Assembly: GCF_037325665.1 (NCBI RefSeq)
Contig: NC_090261.1
Span: 597,501-661,500 of the forward strand
Length of the DNA stretch: 64,000 nt
Source: Littorina saxatilis
Taxonomy: Eukaryota; Mollusca; Gastropoda; Littorinimorpha; Littorinidae
Reading direction: 5' to 3'
The number at the start of each line of letters is the position of its first letter. Position 1 is the stretch's first letter. A program made the position numbers and the translations under genes. Positions 34,923-46,900 of this stretch are shown in pieces. The notes under the pieces were generated by a model. The model did not search any database, was not told the DNA's origin, and was given only the letters and a program-made list of their open reading frames with translations.

Positions 34923-37900
34923 CTAAAACCACACGCACCTGCATTAGTTCTTCAAAGCACACACCCCTACATTAGTTCTTCAAACCACACACCCCTACAT
35001 TAGTTCTTCAAACCACACCCCCCTACATTAGTTCTTCAAACCACACACCCCTACACTAGTTCTTCAAACCACACACCCCTTCATTAGTTCTTCAAACCAC
35101 ACCCCCCTACACTAGTTCTTCAAACCACACACCCCAACATTAGTTCTTCAAACCACACCCCCCTACATTAGTTCTTCAAAGCACACACCCCTACATTAGT
35201 TCTTCAAAGCACACACCCCTACATTAGTTCTTCAAACCACACACCCCTACATTAGTTCTTCAAAGCACACACCCCTACATTAGTTCTTCAAAGCACACAC
35301 CTCTACATTAGTTCTTCTAAGCACACCCCCCTACATTAGTTCTTCAAACCACACACCCCTACATTAGTTCTTCAAACCACACACCCCTACATTAGTTCTT
35401 CAAACCACATACCCCTACATTAGTTCTTCAAACCACACACCCCTACATTAGTTCTTCAAACCACACACCCCTACATTAGTTCTTCAAACCACACACCCCT
35501 ACATTAGTTCTTCAAACCACACACCCCTACATTAGTTCTTCAAAGCACACACCCCTACATTAGTTCTTCAAACCACACACCCCTACATTAGTTCTTCAAA
35601 CCACACACCCCTACATTAGTTCTTCAAACCACACCCCTACATTAGTTCTTCAAACCACACACCCCTACATTAGTTCTTCAAACCACACACCCCTACATTA
35701 GTTCTTCCAACCACACACCCCTACATTAGTTCTTCAAACCACACACCCCTACATTAGTTCTTCATACCACACACCCCTACATTAGTTCTTCAAACCACAC
35801 ACCCCTACATTAGTTCTTCATACCACACACCCCTACATTAGTTCTTCAAACCACACACCCCTACATTAGTTCTTCATACCACACGCCCCTACATTAGTTC
35901 TTCAAACCACACACCCCTACATTAGTTCTTCAAACCACACACCCCTACATTAGTTCTTCAAACCACACACCCCTACATTAGTTCTTCAAACCACACACCC
36001 CTACATTAGTTCTTCATACCACACGCCCCTTCACCTTCATTAGGTTTTCAAACAAGGAAGGCAATATATGTCAACCATCACTACTTCAGCTACTTTCCTA
36101 GTTTGTTTTCAAAAAAGAAAGAAACTATCTTGTGACGAACAGGGGGGATAACGAGGTTGGTACCTCCCGCTGAAGGGTTATCATACAGTTGTTGTCACAA
36201 AGACAGGAGACTGTTAACACAACAGATGTCAAACACAGGTGACTAGTGGCACACTGTTAGGATGAAATGAGCACTCACGATGAGAATGGCGACAAAACAG
36301 GCGAGGGTGGTGTTCCAGTCGCCGTTGGAGGCTGCCTTGCCCACCAGTACACTGTAGAAGATGAAGTCTCCCAGCCCCAACTTCACCCCGCCTGTAGCAA
36401 CACAGCATCACACGTCACTGACAGTTAGGGGTAGAGATAAGGATAGGGATAAGGATAGGGATAAGGATAGGAATAAGGATAGGGATAAGGATAAGGATAG
36501 GGATAAGGATAGGGATAAGGATAGGGATAAGGATTGGGATAGAGATAAGGATAGGGATAAGGATAGGGATAAGGATAGGGATAAGGATAAGGATAGGGAT
36601 AAGGATAGGAACTGGAGGCCTTGCCCACCAGCACACTGTAGAAGATAAATTATTCCCCCCTCGGCTTCTTTTTCTCTGTAAACTTGTAGGGCTAGTTATT
36701 TTTCGGTAACTTACCCAACAACCAAAATCACTTACCCAACAACAGGCCTGAATCCTCGATAGCTCATGGGTAGAGACTGTACACATTGTGGATCTACTTT
36801 TTGCGACTCGAAAGTTCACAACACTCTAATGTACAAAATATACATTTCTGGAGCAAACAATACAAGTTACAACCATACCGCATTTAAACCAGCAAATACA
36901 GGCTTGAACACATGAATCTCAATATAAAACCCATGAGTTTGGTTGTTTTCTGAATTCAGATCTGCCGTGCAGAATCGTTTATCGCTAGCAAGATTCCAAG
37001 GAAAAGTAACTCTCATACTTTGTCTAGCGATACGAGTAGTTCCCCTTCCAGATTTCGGCTGCATCGACAAGACTGCAATCTGACGGTCAGTTTTCAACAA
37101 TATTTCATTTTATAAACAGATCACACGCAATCAATTGCAAACATTTAATCAACTTAAAGAACATGCAACGGTTTCATACACTATTTTGCCCCAGAAAACT
37201 GAACTTCATACAGTTTTTAAATGTTGGAACACGGGTGTAAAACTTCGTCTGCTTGTCTCATTCGAGGAAAGAACATTTCTTGAGCGATACCAAAACATGA
37301 ACAGAACAAACACTTTCTGCCTTTACCGCCACAGCAGAATGACAACATAACTGTGTACTTGATTTTAGTTCAAAACATGGAAACTGACAAAAAGTGTTAA
37401 CAGAATTGAATGATTTGCACAGAACTATTCAACCGTGCATTAATCGATCGCCTGTGCAGGTAGACTGGTTGGGTGAATATGATTCAATCAAACTTTCGCA
37501 CAAAAACTCCTCTTTTTTTTGAATAACTGAAGAAAGGAGGAATAAAGAGGTTACATACCTCATCTCAGTGATTATCAAAAATAATGGTCGAAGTTAGCGG
37601 ATCATGAAAAATGCGAGCTTCAGCTGAGACTCGGCATGTAACCTCTACGTTTCCCAGCCCCAATTTCACCCCGCCCCACAGCATCACATGTCATTGACAG
37701 TTAATTAGGGTTAGGGATAAGGATAATGACAGGACCAAGAGACCTCACCCACCAGCATAGCAGTCCCCCAACTCCAACTCAGGCATGGGAATTCCAAAAT
37801 AGAAAAAACTCTGAAAATAGGCCATGATCCAGGGGCCTTGTAGGCCCCGGCGGGGTACAGATGCAGAGCCCCCCTGGTCCCCCCCGAACGGGGCTCTGCA

Positions 37901-40900
37901 CCTGTACCTCGCTGGGGCCTATAAGGCCCCTGGACCACGGCCTATTTTCAGAGTTTTTTCTATTTTGGAATTCAGTTGGATCTGGACTGGAAAAAATTAA
38001 CCAAATTTCCCGGCTGTACAAAACAATGATCTACTACATCTGTACAGTAATGTCAAAACTATGGGAAGGTCGACCGGACAAAAGTCAGAACAATGCGTCA
38101 AATGGCAACAGTATCTGAAAACAAGACTGCAACACTACCACCAAGCAGCCTCAACAACACCAACAAGAGATTACCTCCACTACCAATGACAACAAAACAA
38201 GACTGCTACACTACCACCAAGCAGCCTCAACAACACCAACAAGAGATTACCTTCACTACCAATGACAACAAAACAAGACGGCAACACTACCACCAAGCAG
38301 CCTCAACAACGCCAACAAGAGATTACCTTCACTACCAATGACAACAAAACAAAAACAGCATATCAATCTCTGAAGGAAAACACCCGCAACAACTGTGCAA
38401 CAAAACAGGACAACAGTCACTCTGTCTCTGAATAGTAGTATTAGCAACAGAACACTGACATCTGTCAGAAAAGATGCAATGGAAATTGTTTCTACAGCCT
38501 TGAGTTTTGAAACTGATAGATTTGAGCTAATCCGACATAAATTTTGGTAGCTTCTGCCGGTCACCGTTTGGTGACGCGAGACGGGATCGGACTCTGTCAG
38601 GGCTTGCGCCGAGAGCTGACCTTTCTGAAAATCCTGTTTCGCGCGCCTGTGTCAATCGCAGACAGGCGACTCAGCCAGCGGGCGAGCGAAAGGACAGGTG
38701 TCGCTGAGTCACGTGGTGTTTGCGCTGTGCACACTGCGAGCCACGACAGGTGAGAATCTTTCTTTCTACTACTGAAGCCAACACGAGGAGTCGTGTTGAG
38801 ATTATCCGAGTGACCGGTTTGTAGTCAACACGTGGTAACAACTGGGGAACTGCATGCCTGACTGTTTGAGAACACAGGGTTGGCATTCGACGGGACGCAC
38901 AGTCCAGAAATTGGCTTGACTGTCGACGGGACGCACGGTCCAGAAATTGGCTTGACTGTCGACGGGCAGGGAACAAGCAGACATCTCAAGCACGAGAGCA
39001 TGCTTCAATGAGAGCAGAATATTGGCATGAGCTTATGAGGTACTTAGCCCTTAATTTACGCTAGTGTGTACGTCAGTGAGTGTGCGGTGTCTCCTCTGTT
39101 GTATTGTATATCTTCCCATGTAGCGAATAAAATTAATATGCTGTTTATTGCGCTAGGCTTTACCTGTAAAATGACAGAGATGGGGAAAGGGGAGAAAACG
39201 TGAGTTATGACTTGCAGTATGTTCCTTTCAGGTGAGTTATGACTTGCAGTATGTTCCTTTCAGGTGAGTTATGACTTGCAGTATGTTCCTTTCAGGTGAG
39301 TTATGACTTGCAGTATGTTCCTTTCAGGTGAGTTATGACTTGCAGTATGTTCCTTTCAGGTGAGTTATGACTTGCAGTATGTTCCTTTCAGGTGAGTTAT
39401 GACTTGCAGTATGTTCCTTTCAGGTGAGTTATGACTTGCAGTATGTTCCTTTCAGGTGAGTTATGACTTGCAGTATGTTCCTTTCAGGTGAGTTATGACT
39501 TGCAGTATGTTCCTTTCAGGTGAGTTATGACTTGCAGTATGTTCCTTTCAGGTGAGTTATGACTTGCAGTATGTTCCTTTCAGGTGAGTTATGACTTGCA
39601 GTATGTTCCTTTCAGGTGAGTTATGACTTGCAGTATGTTCCTTTCAGGTGAGTTATGACTTGCAGTATGTTCCTTTCAGGTGAGTTATGACTTGCAGTAT
39701 GTTCCTTTCAGGTGAGTTATGACTTGCAGTATGTTCCTTTCAGGTGAGTTATGACTTGCAGTATGTTCCTTTCAGGTGAGTTATGACTTGCAGTATGTTC
39801 CTTTCAGGTGAGTTATGACTTGCAGTATGTTCCTTTCAGGTGAGTTATGACTTGCAGTATGTTCCTTTCAGGTGAGTTATGACTTGCAGTATGTTCGTTT
39901 CAGGTGCACGCGGCTTGCTGAGAGGGGAAAAGATAGACGATGTTAAAAGGTGGAGGAAGGGGGTGGTTGCGACATGGTAACTGCACCTCAACTCTCTGTT
40001 TTTAGCTCTTCGCCTTGGTCTTCGCACTTGTCTTCACCTTGAGCTTCACATTGGGCTTTGCATTTGACATCACCTACTTCTTGGGCAACGTAGTCATATA
40101 GATTGACTGAGTGGACAACACGTGGTGAACTGGGGGACCCTTCCACTGCACAGTGAACAAGGAACGGCGAGGCTACATCAGCGTCCCATACTCCTTGAAA
40201 CACTCACACTGAGTTGAGTGCAACCATGCAGTAAACCCTTTCACCTATCGTCTACTCATGTCTTGTTTCCCTATGATGAACTTGTAGCCGAGGCAGCGTG
40301 AAGATACCTGAGCAAAATTTCATTGCAGAGGTATAGTTAGGTACTTCCATCTTTGCACGGTCAGCGTGCTACTTTAATTTTCAACAGTTGCTGATTCTGA
40401 GTCAGAGTCAGATTTTGTCGGACGTCATCTTTATTCTTTGATTTTGGTCACGAGAAGGGAGGAGGCGAGTTTGCATGTAAACAGGCACTTGAAACTGTTT
40501 ACTTTGGTTGGATTGATCTCTGTTTTGTATGACTGCGAGACTGGGTGGCCGAGTGGTAACGCACTTGCGCTCGGAAGCGAGAGGTTGCGAGTTCGACCCT
40601 GGGTCAGGGCGTTAGCAATTTTCTTCCCCCTTTCCTAACCTAGGTGGTGGGTTCAAGTGCTAGTCTTTCGGATGAGACGAAAAACCGAGGTCCCTTCGTG
40701 TACACTACATTGGGGTGTGCACGTTAAAGATCCCACGATTGACAAAAGGGTCTTTCCTGGCAAAATTGTATAGGCACAGATAAAAAATGTCCACCAAAAT
40801 ACCCGTGTGACTTGGAATAATAGGCCGTGAAAAGTAGGATATGCGCCGAAATGGCTGCAATCTGCTGGTCGATGTGAATGCGTAATGTATTGTGTAAAAA

Positions 40901-43900
40901 ATTCCATCTCACACGGCATAAATAGATCCCTGCGCCTTGAGTCCGAGTCTGGAGATACGCGCGCGATATAAGACTTCATATAACGTTTCTAGTCATTCAC
41001 CTGATCATGAAACGTGACACTGCCCTTTTCTTGGAATACCATATACCTTGTCTGATAAAAAGCCCAGCATGCGATTCTTCAATGCACAAACAAACAAAAC
41101 GACACAAAATCTAAGAAAGTTTGAAAAAAGGGATAACTGACGTTCCTCATCATCCTCGTCATCTGCCTGTTGGTGGTTGCCTTGTTGCTGCGCAGCGGGG
41201 GTCTGTGCGCTGCCTGCCTGCTGCCTGGCGGTGGAGCTGTTGGGGGCCGTGTGGTTCAGGGCCTCCACTGCGCTGCGAGCCTGCTGCGACTCTGTGCTGG
41301 AGGTGAGAGCGTTGCCAGGACTGTTGCTACGCGGACCCTTGGCACGCAGGTGTTCCTCAAACCCCCCGTCGTCCACTTCCTCTCTCCCTCCCGCTGCCCC
41401 TCCCCCTGGCCCTGTATCCACTGAAACAAGATCCAACCCTCCATTACTGCTGCAGTCATTGTGTGCTGTCAATATCATGTTATTACCCTGTCCCTGTATC
41501 CACTGAAACAAGATCCAACCCTCCATTACTGCTGCAGTCATTGTGTGCTGTCAATATCACATGTTATTACCCTGTCCCTGTATCCACTGAAACAAGATCC
41601 AACCCTCCATTACTGCTGCAGTCATTGTGTGCTGTCAATATCACATGTTATTACCCTGTCCCTGTATCCACTGAAACAAGATCCAACCCTCCATTACTGC
41701 TTCAGCTGAATCATTGTGTGCTGTCAATATCACATGTTATTACCCTGTCCCTGTATCCACTGAAACAAGATCCAACCCTCCATTACTGCTGCAGTCATTG
41801 TGTGCTGTCAATATCACATGTTATTACCCTGTCCCTGTATCCACTGAAACAAGATCCAACCCTCCATTACTGCTGCAGTCATTGTGTGCTGTCAATATCA
41901 CATGTTATTACACTGTCCCTGTATCCACTGAAACAAGATCCAACCCTCCATTACTGCTGCAGTCATTGTGTGCTGTCAATATCACATGTTATTACCCTGT
42001 CCCTGTATCCACTGAAACAAGATCCAACCCTCCATTACTGCTGCAGTCATTGTGTGCTGTCAATATCACATGTTATTACCCTGTCCCTGTATCCACTGAA
42101 ACAAGATCCAACCCTCCATTACTGCTGCAGTCATTGTGTGCTGTCAATATCACATGTTATTACTCTGTCCTTGTATCCACTGAAACAAGATCCAACCCTC
42201 CATTACAGCTGCAAATGAGTCATTGTGCCCTGTCAATATCACATGTTATTAAATAGTATAGTCACTCATGGTCTCTTTTCCTTTTTGTGTAGTTGCAAGA
42301 ACTATGGTTGCTTGTGGTCACATCTTCATGCACTACTCACTGGTTCACAGTGTCGTGATGATCTCAGGAAACTCGACATTCAAAAATTTTAGTAATAAAT
42401 TTTCATTTGATTAATATACTTACCCAAATCACATATAGCAATTAACCCTAGTTCAGTGCTGGTAACGCTGTACGCGTCCCCTTGGTAACAAGGGAGACAA
42501 CTCTAAACAAGTCGCGCAAGGCGAAAATACAATATTTAGTCAAGTAGCTGTCGAACTCACAGAATGAAACTGAACGCAGCAAGACCGTATACTCGTAGCA
42601 TCGTCACTCCACCGCCCGTGGCAAAGGCAGTGCCCGTGGAATTGACAAGAAGAGCGGGGTATTCGTTGCGCTAAGAAGGATAGCACGCTTTTCTGTACCT
42701 CTCTTCGTTTTAACTTTCTGAGCGTGTTTTTAATCCAAACATATCATATCTATATATTTTTGGAATCAGGAACCGACAAGGAATACGATGAAAGTGTTTT
42801 TAAATTGATTTCGAAAAAAAAAATTTGATAATAATTTTTATATATTTAATTTTCAGAGCTTGTTTTTAATCCAAATATAACATATTGATATGTTTTTGGA
42901 ATCAGCAAATGATGGAGAATAAGATAAACGTAAATTTGGATCGTTTTATAAATTTTTAATTTTTTTTACAATTTTCAGATTTTTAATGACCAAAGTCATT
43001 AATTAATTTTTAAGCCACCAAGCTGAAATGCAATACCGAACCCCGGGCTTCGTCGAAGAGTACTTGACCAAAATTTCAACCAATTTGGTTGAAAAATGAG
43101 GGCGTGACAGTGCCGCCTCAACTTTCACGAAAAGCCGGATATGACGTCATCAAAGACATTTATCAAAAAAATGAAAAAAACGTTCGGGGATTTCATACCC
43201 AGGAACTCTCATGTCAAATTTCATAAAGATCGGTCCAGTAGTTTAGTCTGAATCGCTCTACACACACACACACACACACAGACACACACACAGACACACA
43301 CACACACGCACACACGCACATACACCACGACCCTCGTTTCGATTCCCCCTCGATGTTAAAATATTTAGTCAAAACTTGACTAAATATAAAAAGAGTGACC
43401 AATACCCATACTGGTATCAAGGCCAGACCAATACTTAGTCTGTCTTCCGTATGCGTGCGCATACGCCACCATTTGTAGTCATTCTAACCGAAGCCCAACT
43501 CACTTCTTTTTTTAGAAATATATACCCCCAACAGCGGGGAGGCGGGAGGGAATAAACGATGTGAGTTGGGTAAGTATATTAATCAAATGAAAATTTATTA
43601 CTAAAATTTTTGATTAAATTACATATCTTACCCAACTCACATATAGCAGATTTCTACTGTAGGTGGCGGGCACTCACCATATCAACAACGAAGGACCTGT
43701 CCTGCCGCTACCAAAGCTGGCAACGCAGAACTGCCATCCTGTCGAGTTCCAGCAACATCTCTCAGATAGAAGTTGATGAACACATCTTCAGAGCGCCAGT
43801 AAGCCGACTCAAGGACCTCTGAGAGGCGCCCAGAACGGAGAACCGCTAACGACGAAGCCCAGGCTCTAGCCTCATGGGCTTTGGCCGCAGTAAGAGGCAA

Positions 43901-46900
43901 GATCGCTCGATTATCGCTTGACTGGCTTTGCCACCAGATGTAGGCCTGCCTAATCGTTGTGGAAACCCACTTGGCCAAAGTGACTCTCGAAATGTCCTTC
44001 CCCCGAACCGTGTTGAGGGAGATTAAAAGCAGTTTCTGTGTTTCAGAGCGAATAGGCAAAGTCCGAGACAGGTAGCTGCTGAGGGCTCTAACGGGGCAGT
44101 TAAATACATCAGGGTCTCCAGGAGCAAGAACATTGCTCAAAGGGGGAATGCGAATAAGAGGGGATGTTTGACCAGGCTTCTGGTTCTTAGCAAGAAAGTC
44201 AGGTCTAAATTTAAGAGAAATAGAGCCATCCTTTTCTAATGAAATATCCCTTGAAAGTCCCGATAACGCATGAACTTCGCTACCCCTCCTAGAGGTAGCA
44301 AGTAAAACCAGGAAAAGAGTCTTTCGCGTTACATTAGCCAAACTGGCTGCATGGAGAGGCTCAAACTCATCAGAAGCAAGAAACCGCAAAACCAAAAACA
44401 GGTCCCAAGCAGGGAGCTGTGCCTTGGAACGAGCTGTGTCAAGAGAAGCGCCCTTGATGACACTAGCAATAACCCCACCCAGGTCTTGTGACCTAACTGC
44501 TCAAGAGTAGAAGAGATCGAAGATCTAACTCGCAGAGAAGAGGGAGAACCTCCTTGATCTGCTAGCCAGGACAAGTGGTTGGCCACCTGCATAGACCTAG
44601 GAGAGAGAGGATCAACGCCGTTTACCAAACACCATTTCGACCAAGCCGCCCAGTGTGAAGAATACACTGAGTTGGTTGAATCCCTGTGAGCATGCTGCAC
44701 CAAATTCAGAGTTGAGGCTGATGCCCCTGCACGGAGCAGAGAGACTCTGACAGAATCCACCCGTGAAGCTGTAGCGCTTGTGGATTTTCGTGCGGTATGC
44801 CTGACCGAGGCTGTAACAGATCGCCCTTTCTTACGCCGAGTGGAATTGGAGGACGAACTGTAAGACAGAGTAGATCGGGATACCAGTGCTGGCTGGGCCA
44901 AAGAGGAGCAACCAGAACCAGTGCTGGCTGGGCCAAAGAGGAGCAACCAGAACCAGTGCTGGCTGGGCCAAAGAGGAGCAATCAGAACCAGCGCTGGCTG
45001 GGCCAAAGAGGAGCAATCAGAACCAGTGCGGGCTGGGCCAAAGAGGAGCAATCAGAACCAGTGCTGGCTGGGCCAAAGAGGAGCAACCAGAACCAGTGCT
45101 GGCTGGGCCAAAGAGGAGCAATCAGAACCAGCGCTGGCCTCTCTATGTCTGCCTTTCTCACAACTCTGCCCAGAAGGCGAAAGGGAGGAAAGGCATAGGC
45201 CACCAGACTTGACCAATCCATCTCGAGTGCGTTTACCCCCCATGCTTGAGGGTCCGGGAACGGTGACACAAAGAGAGGCAGTCTGGTGGAAAACTTTGTC
45301 GCAAACAAGTCGATGAACGGCTTGTTCACCTGAGCCCAGAGACGATGTAGAGCCTGGTGGGACAGTGTCCACCCTGAATGTAGGACTTTGTCCCCCCTGC
45401 TCAGGGCATCTGCCAAAACATTGAGACTGCCCTTCAGATATGTTGCTGACAGAAGGATGTGATGAGTGTTGCACCATATCAGTAAGCGACAAGCGCTGTC
45501 TGACAGACTCTGAGACCGAGTCCCACCCTGGCGGTTTGTTTGTTTGTTTGTTTGTTTAACGCCCAGCCGACCACGAAGGGCCATATCAGGGCGGTGCTGC
45601 TTTGACATATAACGTGCGCCACACACAAGACAGAAGTCGCAGCACAGGCTTCATGTCTCACCCAGTCAAATTATTCTGACACCGGACCAACCAGTCCTAG
45701 CACTAACCCCCTAATGCCAGGCAGAGCAGCCACTAGATTGCCAATTTTAAAGTCTTAGGTATGACCCGGCCGGGGTTCGAACCCACGACCTCCCGATCAC
45801 GGGGCGGACGCCTTACCACTAGGCCAACCGTGCCGGTCCCTGGCGGTTTATGTAGACCGCTACAGTCATGTTGTCTGTATGTAACCTGACATGGCTGTCT
45901 ATCAGAAGAGGCAGAAACGCCTGAAGACCAAAAGCAACAGCCTATAACTCCAGTGCATTTATGTGCCAAGAGACCTGATTGGCGTCCCAAACCCCTGACG
46001 CCGTCTGCTCTGCCAGATGTGCTCCCCAACCTGTCCGGGAGGCGTCCGTGAACAGATCGTTCTCCGGGGAAGGGGGAGCAATGGGAACTCCCTGCGAAAC
46101 CCAGGGAAGGAGCCACACACACGTGGTACGGCCGAACCAACTCCCCAACTCGACCTGAACATTCCAGTCTTGAGTCGCTTGGTTCCATTCTGCTTGCAGA
46201 GCTGCCTGAAACGGCCTTTTGTGAACTCTGCCAAGAGGAACCAGCGGAGCCATAGATTCCATCTGACCCAGCAGCGAGGACAACTCCCGAGCCGTGGATA
46301 ATATACAAAGAGATTCTTTCCGTAAAGAGAGCGAATCAAAGCCTGCAACTTGTCCACCCTTCTCTGAGAAGGGCGGACTGACCAATTCAAGGTGTTGAAC
46401 TCCATCCCCAGATAAGTGAAATGTTGGGACGGTTCCAACTCCGACTTCAGCAGATTCACTATGAAGCCGAGTTGCCATGCCAGACTGAGAACCCTCTGTG
46501 TGTGCGTTCTGCAAAGGTCCTGGTCCAGATATGCCCTCAAACGCACACCCTCCTGTCTCACCAGGGCACAGAGCTGACGAATGACCATGGTGAATATCCA
46601 AGGGGAGAGAGAGAGACCGAAAGGAAGAGCTCGGAACTGGAAAATTTTCTCTCCCCAGCGGAAGCGCAGCCATTTCCTGTCCGCCGAGTGCATGAGCACA
46701 TGGAAATAGGCGTCCGTCAAGTCGACAGAAGTGGCCCAGTCTCCTGGCCAGAGAGCCTCTCTCACAGAGGCAGGAGTCTCCATTGTAAATTTTACAACTA
46801 GAAGATATCTGTTCAGAGTTGACAGATCGAGAACCGGTCACCATGCCCCTGAAGCTTTGGAGACAACAAAAAGTCTGCCATAGAACCCCAGAGACCCCTG

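Noticed and set aside
34642-34962. 106-residue frame overlapping exon 10
   Set aside because: A different reading frame from the presenilin exon; it lacks any family features.
40541-40625. A functional tRNA gene
   Set aside because: A and B boxes are present but embedded in a 0.45-kb dispersed repeat with a second copy at 31430-31920; it is a SINE head.
41463-42256. Plus-strand frames of 180 and 251 residues
   Set aside because: They translate the 84-bp minisatellite; the sequence is antisense to presenilin exon 8 and its intron.
45760-45837. A functional tRNA gene on the minus strand
   Set aside because: It is the head of a SINE with target-site duplication and a GTTT tail.
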